A program made the position numbers and the translations under genes. This document shows, piece after piece, positions 58,001 to 64,000 of a stretch of DNA of 64,000 nucleotides (position 1 is the first letter of the stretch; each line of letters begins with the position of its first letter). This DNA comes from Euptelea pleiosperma (lineage: Eukaryota > Streptophyta > Magnoliopsida > Ranunculales > Eupteleaceae): contig CM068546.1 of assembly GCA_035048495.1 (NCBI GenBank), positions 36,040,674-36,104,673 of the forward strand, written 5' to 3'. The notes below the pieces were generated by a model. That model was not told where the DNA came from. It did no database searches and saw nothing but the letters and a program-made list of their open reading frames with translations.

Positions 58001-58514
58001 AAAATAGAGATTCAAAGATATCAAGAGTACTTACTTAGACAAATGTATCAAAAACTTAAATAATCTCAGAATTCCCTAAGCATAAGGGCTTGTTTGTTTT
58101 GCGCCAGAAATAGCTTTTTTTGAGATTTTTTTGTCCAAAAAATATCCTTTGGGTGCAAAAATGGCGATCCAAACAGACCGTGATTTAGATTGAAAAAAAA
58201 AAAAAATCCTAAATGGCACAAAATTAACGAAATAAAAACAGAGATTTTAATCGAATCCCAATACACAACGCTTTCTCCGATCTGCAACGTATAAAAGCAG
58301 CAAAAAAGGAAAAACGAATTTCTTTGGAAAAACAAAAAAATATATATATTCAGGATAAAAAATGATCGATAGAGAACTAGGCTCATTGATGATTACCTGC
58401 TTCCTCTGCCTTCCTTGATGCTAAATTCAAATCGCTCAACCGAGTTCCATGCTGTTGAAGAACGTCCTCCACAACAGAAGCCATAGAAAACGATAAAATC
58501 CCCTCCGTTGCCAT
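52025..58514 (-). CDS. Kinesin-14 with N-terminal calponin-homology domain (KCH / KIN-14 type)
   Basis: Nineteen exons, minus strand: 58514..58397, 57658..57492, 57398..57255, 57031..56780, 56679..56611, 56098..56030, 55772..55695, 55536..55399, 55298..55217, 55125..55030, 54933..54757, 54666..54560, 54363..54185, 54095..53934, 53851..53598, 53497..53334, 53219..53019, 52823..52300, 52166..52025; 3123 nt, 1040 aa, frame intact throughout. Calponin-homology domain about 42-165 (GWLRKTVGV...[17 protein letters not shown]...). Coiled coil about 255-400. Motor domain about 406-735, starting [13 protein letters not shown], with P-loop GQTGSGKT (489-496), switch I NDRSSRSH (605-612) and switch II DLAGSE (638-643). 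The tail is Ser/Pro-rich. Plant KCH proteins link microtubules to actin and move towards minus ends. Exon 8 could start 6 nt earlier. Confidence 0.95.
54096..54184 (-). other. U12-type AT-AC intron in the kinesin motor domain
   Basis: The 89-nt intron starts ATATCCTTTA right after ...AACAAAAG and ends ...TATAGACAC before ATTAGAAATTCG. A perfect minor-spliceosome branch site TTCCTTAAC lies about 11 nt before the acceptor. Joining here gives [14 protein letters not shown], the family sequence. No GT-AG alternative keeps frame. Confidence 0.92.
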
Positions 58515-59000
58515 TGCCACACCAGAAACAAAACTTCTCACAACCAAATCAAACCGAAATTCAAATTTCCGCCATTAAAGCTCAGATTTTTACAGACAAA
58601 TCAAGCTTAAAACGAACACCACCGATCTCAACAAAAAATCCACAAAAAAAAAAAATTCTTTTTTCTTTAGTTTTTCAACAAAAACGTAGTTGCAGAGCTA
58701 GGGTTTTGAAGCGAGATCACCAAGAAAGTTAGAGAGAGAAAGAGAAAGATGGAGAGAGAGAGAAAAGTGCAGAGAAGAGCTTTCGCTGTTGTTGGTGTGT
58801 TTTTGATTTTGGGATTTTACACTCTTTGCGCCAAATCCCTCTCTCTTTCTCCCCTGAAAGCTCTCTTTGCTTTCTATCGTTCTAATATCGCTCTCAAAAG
58901 CAAAACCGAACCTCACTCCAAACCTCTCGGCTCGGAAAACTGATTTTCTATTTTACGAGCTGTGAGCGAAACAAAACCTATTTTTATAAATTCCCTTTTC
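58515..59000 (-). promoter_or_regulatory. Kinesin 5'-UTR/promoter region
   Basis: CT/GA-rich stretch (58725-58775 and 58840-58870) upstream of the ATG, as in many plant leaders. A 64-codon plus-strand frame here is low-complexity. Confidence 0.45.
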
Positions 59001-59997
59001 TGCGTGTCTTCTTCTTTTGCCGATTTCTGTTATTATTTCCCGTTATGTGCATGAATTACCATAATATCCCTGCTCTTCAACATATTGACTGGCAGTCTGG
59101 CACAACAAAACATGCGTGGATTTCCTTATTAAACCCCTACTTCCACTGGATTAACTAAACATGTGGCGCTATGCCGTTGGATCCGAGTACCATGACGTCA
59201 TAAAAAGTTAAAGGTTTCATTGTCCCCCAAATCTAACTGTCACTGAGTTCCTAATCTCAGATTCTGGAGAATCTAATACCATCCATTAGGGTTATGAAAT
59301 TTGTGGGTTTTTTTTTCTTTTTTTGGCAAGCTCATAGCCTCATATATTTTATTTAATTGCCTAATTAGTCCCCCAAGGTAGTAAGGAGGAGGGGGATTTG
59401 AGTAATTTAAAGGAAGTAAAGGGGAGTGAGCTGAAAATAACAAAATTGAGAACATGAACTTGAGATTATTTATTCTATAAGGGTATTATCGGAATAGGGA
59501 AATTTACTCCCTTGTTTTTAGCTTTAGCAACAGTCATATTTTTGAAATCTTGTCTACGTGGAACTTTGCAAAGATACCAAGTGTCAGTTCAAGTACTTGC
59601 TATCTCCACAATCCAACAATGCTTCTCTATCCCCCCCCCCTTTCCCCTTTCGCCACGTGGTGAAGTTTCAACAAAGCAAATAAAAAATTAAGAAAATAAG
59701 ACATATATGACGCTTGTAGGAGCATCGAGTGTGATACATGAAGAAATTGTGTGGGTAATCTCTAGCCATTCGATCCGACTACCCAATAAATGGTAAAATC
59801 CAATGTCTAGAGATTACCTATCGAACTGATTGTTGGTGTGTTGATCAATGAAGGGGTGGGCCAATCTTTCATGCATCAGTGGGTCTGAAAGAGTGTGCCA
59901 CTTGACGGTGTTCTGGCCCCGCAGACAAAAAGGTCCCTACAATAAGATAAGATTAATTAATAGTCGCAAAAAAAAGGTCCACATAATGGCCAGTTGA
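59001..59997. other. Intergenic, no gene seen
   Basis: Contains a C9-10 run near 59631. A half MITE at 59780-59905 has GGGCCAATCTTTCATGC and GTGTGCCACTTGAC of the ATGGATGTTTGGCC group. Confidence 0.5.
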
Positions 59998-60378
59998 ATA
60001 AAACTTTGATGACAGGGCACAGTATGAGCCAGGTGGAACGCTCTTAGAGGACTCTTACCGTATGGATGTTTTTCCAATCATTAGGTGGACCTACAAACCA
60101 AAAATCATCCGGATTAGTGATTTCTAGGCGTTGGATTGGAATTGTTTTCATGGATTGATTTTAATCGTGAGAAATTTGACATATTGACCATTATTTGAGG
60201 TACAAAGATCCAAAGGTTTGAAATCACAAATCAAGCTGATTTTTTGCTTGTAGGTCCATATAAGGATTGGAAAAACATCCATACAGTCAGAGTCCTCTAA
60301 GAGTACGCCACGTGGCTCCTATTGCACCCTGTCATCGGCCTTGATGACAGCGCCCTGTCGTCAAAGTCTTACTCTGGG
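59998..60378. mobile_element. Foldback MITE of the ATGGATGTTTGGCCAATC family (copy D)
   Basis: AAAACTTTGATGACAGGGC at the left mirrors GTCGTCAAAGTCTTACTC at the right. AGAGGACTCT-ACCGTATGGATG and AATCATCCGGATTAGTGATT are inside with mirrored partners. Confidence 0.85.
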
Positions 60379-61023
60379 TAGTTAGATGTATTTCAGTTCG
60401 TCAGATCTTTCCCATGTGCAACATCTGTGGCCGACTGATTTGACAGTCGAATTAGTGGGTCCATTTATATGGTATGGACTATGGGGCAAAAACTAGATTA
60501 CAGAGTGCTTCTAAAGTAAGATTAATCACAACAATGATTAGACAACTAAGTTTCTTAATTAATCAGTAACCATCACCGTCAGACATGATGACTAATAGAG
60601 CAAAATTCTCATGTTCATCAAGCATATGTAAAATCAATCACAGTTCGATCTCAAACCGATCAAATCAAATCGAATGGTCATTGGCATGTTGCGGACTGTT
60701 CTTCTGATATGGTTGTCAAATATTGGATCAGGCAGCCATATTTATAGTGTCTTTAGAACATGGTGAGGAGCATATAAATGTTACCGTTCGTACCTTAAAA
60801 TTTGGAGAGAATCCTAACCAAACCCCTCTTTGTTTAGGGTTCAAAAAGTTTCAAATTTTAAACCATTCTTGACTTATACGAAGTTGCCCTTTCATGTCAC
60901 GTTAGGGAGGTCACACTCCACATGAATTTCTTTATTGCTTTATCACTTTCAGATTCAAAAATTCAAACTACTTGGGACTCTACGTCATATATCATTAAAC
61001 ATACAGATACGAGATAGAAGTAT
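60379..61023. other. Intergenic, no gene seen
   Basis: AT-rich spacer without recognisable frames. Confidence 0.5.
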
Positions 61024-61440
61024 GGTTTAAAAAACGGCCGTTATAAAAATGATTTCAAACAAGGTTTAAAAGGGGCTGTTATGACGGTAAAACAGACTGG
61101 GCGGCGTTACCATTTTCTGTTATAACGAATTGTAACGCTCAGGGGCAAAAACAGAAAACAATGGGAAAATAATAGAAATAATGGAAAATAACGGGAAAAA
61201 AATGGCGCTAAAATTTAATTTCAAATTTTCAATGAAACAAATAACAGAAAACAGGCTTTTTTCACAATTTTCTCAGAAAATAACGGCCGTTATTTTCCGA
61301 GTGTTAAAATGGTACATAACCTAACGGGGAGGTCTGAATCCGTTATAATGGCCATTAATTTCTTTATAACGGCCATTTTTTAAACCATAGTATAAAAAGG
61401 GCAGTTATAATGAAAATAACAGCCATTATAATTTTAACAA
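61024..61440. mobile_element. TAACGGCCGTTAT hAT-like MITE, copy with an adjoining partial copy
   Basis: GGTTTAAAAAACGGCCGTTATAA at the left; a second left end, AACAAGGTTTAAAAGGGGCTG, starts at 61059, so one copy has inserted in the end of another. The right end CCATTTTTTAAACCATAG is near 61390. Confidence 0.72.
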
Positions 61441-62565
61441 GTCAACCCCGCTACATTTTTTCCGCTATAATGCTTAACACATAAAAATGAGATTTTCCGT
61501 ACTAACGGCTGAAAAAAACAATTTTTTATTGTTATTGAGGATTTTTAAAAAATACTCCTTATTTTTTACTTGGACTGTTATAACGGATCCTGTAAAATAA
61601 TCCTAGTTGATTGCATTACCTTGGCATCTAAATTATGTCCTTAACCCAATCAAAATTTGACAAATCAAAGAGAGCAAAACAAGCATTTTCCTCCTAATAC
61701 TAAAGATAATCCTTTGCTTAGGTTTCAAGGGAAAACCATGTAACCATGGTTAAAAAAAAAAAACTTAAAATCGAACTGTTGAGGTTTTTTTAACAGAAAG
61801 TAGTCGAAGTTATGATTAATGTGAACTTGTTGGGGTGAAAATAAAATGAAACTTAAAATTTGGATAATCGCTCGAGAAAGCTTTTACGGAGAGTAGGCGG
61901 CGCGTCATATTCGATTAATGGTGGATGGTTGTTAAAAACAGTTACCAACCTACTTACCTTGGATCACAGTAGAGGTTGTAAAAGATCATGGACTGTGATC
62001 TAAGTTAAGCAATCTCGGATTTGATTTTTGGATTTCTTGAATCCAAAGTTTATGCTGCTAAAAGGAGAAAAAAATATAAAAAATCAAATGTGGGCCAAAT
62101 TTAAATTAGACCAGTAACTGAAAAAGTTAAGTGTGACGAACTTACATAAACTGAAAGTTAAAGTTGGAACGAAATGGTTTATTTATAGTTTGGTACACAG
62201 ACTAAGTTTCAAATCTTAGGTTTTGACCTCTGAACCTGTGTTCTATCTATAAGAACATTTAGGCTTTTGTTCCTTATGTAATCCTTTGCACAAAGAGGTT
62301 GTGTAAACAATTACTCACGGGTGAGATAGATTTTTAATTGCTAGGGTGAGCATTCATTTGTCCGTGTGCTAGTGCAAATATTTGAATGAATGTACGCTTT
62401 TCAAACATGTGTGGGACATGATTGCATGCATAAACCTATTTGCACACCCGATTTGCACGCGTTCCAAACGTAACCTTAGTACTTATAATTTATAAATATT
62501 ATAGATGCACACGTGCAAGGACTGTGACCCTCTATTTGGTGAGTAAACCTCCGTTGACTCTTGGA
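61441..62565. other. Intergenic, no gene seen
   Basis: AT-rich; 61386-61600 may be a third, degraded part of the MITE. No gene. Confidence 0.5.
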
Positions 62566-62893
62566 GTTGCTGACTGCAGCCAATATGAACCACATGGTGG
62601 CACATTTTTAGGGGAACACTAACCGTATGGATGTTTGGCCAATCACTAGGTGGACCTACGAACGAAAAATAAACTTGATCAATGATTTCTAAGTGTTGGA
62701 TTGAAGTTATTTTCGTGGGTTGATTTTAGCGATGGGAATTTGAGCATTACTTGGGTTCAAAGATCCAAACAATCAGGCTGATTTTTGGCTTGTAGGTCCA
62801 CCGTCAACCTAGTGATTGGCCAAACATTCATATGGACGGTGTCCTCTGTAGAATGTGCCATGTGACTCATATTGGCTGCAGTCAGCAGGCGCG
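62566..62893. mobile_element. Foldback MITE of the ATGGATGTTTGGCCAATC family (copy E)
   Basis: Ends TGCTGACTGCAGCCAATATGA mirrored as TCATATTGGCTGCAGTCAGCA; the inside follows the family pattern. About 328 bp. Confidence 0.87.
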
Positions 62894-63252
62894 TCTCTGA
62901 CTGCAGGTGTTATCAAAGATCCACTCCTATTTGGTGGGTTCCACCAGAGGAATATCAACGTTGTAAATCAACGATTTGGGATGACTCTAACAACTCAACA
63001 ACGCGTTCTTTTCTTACAGTTAAAAAAACTGTAAATTGGATGGTTAGGATCATTTCATCAAAAGCGGGTTGATTTTTCATCAGACTGTACCCTATGTGGA
63101 ACCCATTGCATGGTCTGATTTCAAAGGAGGGTCCCCTGGTAGTAAAAAGGACAGTTTGATTTATTTATGCCATAAGACCTGGCTCGCGTGCACCACTAGT
63201 GGTAGTGGTGTGTCCTACCTAATTTTGGTTGCATAGAAAAGACTGCTAGATT

Positions 63253-63656
63253 TTTTTGACTGTTGGGTCAGGCTCAGTGGACACATATTTTCACATAATT
63301 TGGCACAAAAAAATTGTGGGGCCAATATATAAATTACAAGTTTTGGAATGGAATGATTTTTGGTGTGGATGGTCTCTATGGTGAGGAGATCATCCTAAAA
63401 AAAATTTCAAATCATTCTGATAGTCATAGCATGGTTTACAAGTTGAAGAATTATGGACCGTTTATTTTTTACCATCAACTTGAAACCCAAATTTGATGGT
63501 GTTAAAATTTTCAGAACGGGCAGATTTTTTGTAGGAGTGATCTATATGCTGAGAAGATCATCCTCATCAAAAATCAGCCATTGATATATCTTCCATGTGG
63601 GTACACCAAAATTGTGTGTGAAAATATGTGTCCGCTGAGCCTGACCCCTGTCAAAA
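63253..63656. mobile_element. Foldback MITE with GGGTCAGGCTCAG ends
   Basis: Left TTTTTGACTGTTGGGTCAGG CTCAGTGGACACATATTTTC, right complement with the same order (CCGCTGAGCCTGACCC-TGTCAAAAA). Mirrored GATGATCTTCTC words are inside. About 404 bp. Confidence 0.85.
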
Positions 63657-64000
63657 ACAATAAGACGGAGATCCCAGTACGGCAGACCAACACTTGGGCA
63701 TATAACTAAGAGATACTCTACATGTCCTTGTAATACGGCTAAAACCCAAGAAATATTAAAGAAGGTGGGGGGCGATTCGTCCTTTCACGACCTCTGTGGC
63801 CTCTAACGTTCGAAAAGATTCAAATCCGTGGTTCGTTACCGAACCTGACAGGTTCGGGGGAATTGGTTTGAATATGTTTTCAAGAGACGAAGAAAAAAAA
63901 AAAAAGGACCCACGTGGCGCGTATTCGCCGGACCCGCAATAAGGGCATCAGGCCGGCGTGTGCGTTTTTTTGTTAAGGCTGCCGGCCCCGACTCAGCTCG
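63657..64000. other. Right edge, no gene identified
   Basis: Becomes GC-rich after 63900 (CACGTGGCGCG, GCCGGCGTG, GCCGGCCCCG). This may be the promoter or leader of a gene outside the window; nothing can be assigned. Confidence 0.35.

Noticed and set aside
58749..58943. 64-codon plus-strand frame MERERKVQRR...
   Set aside because: Comes from GA-rich leader sequence of the kinesin gene on the other strand; hydrophobic stretch is chance.

Overview
The window is nuclear DNA of a flowering plant. Genes are split by short GT-AG introns, intergenic DNA is AT-rich and full of MITEs, Helitrons, LINE and Ty1/copia remnants, and the five gene families are plant types. Repeat style and the PR-10 sequences would fit a magnoliid or other early-diverging angiosperm, but that placement is a guess. 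There is no sign of prokaryotic or viral genes.

Region 1 (1-15.3 kb) is a PR-10/Bet v 1 cluster: five readable two-exon genes (one cut by the left edge) and two pseudogenes. Strand order is - + - + - + +, so the first six members form three successive head-to-head pairs; the seventh is more divergent. All intact members share one intron at codon 61-62 (phase 1), the GDGGxGS glycine-rich loop and a length of 159-160 aa.

Region 2 (18.8-26.0 kb) is a six-exon gene for the mitochondrial single-stranded DNA-binding protein. Its 5.3-kb fourth intron contains LINE remnants. A Ty1/copia remnant follows. Region 3 (29.56-30.19 kb) is a single-exon secreted galacturonan-binding (GUB_WAK) protein without a kinase. 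Region 4 (36.4-41.8 kb, minus) is a seven-exon protein phosphatase 2C gene; one intron is GC-AG and another, 3.5 kb long, holds an RTE-type LINE remnant. Region 5 (52.0-58.5 kb, minus) is a 19-exon kinesin-14 with an N-terminal calponin-homology domain. One of its introns is a textbook U12-type AT-AC intron inside the motor domain.

The rest is transposon-derived: a directly abutting tandem pair of short Helitrons, a longer Helitron nested inside another Helitron copy, a hAT-like MITE with a clear 8-bp target duplication, several foldback families, a candidate solo copia LTR and several tandem duplications. The genes have unrelated roles (defence/ligand binding, mtDNA maintenance, wall sensing, dephosphorylation, microtubule motor). 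Only the PR-10 array is a functional cluster. All gene models were built by hand from reading frame, splice sites and family knowledge; no alignment or expression data were used.
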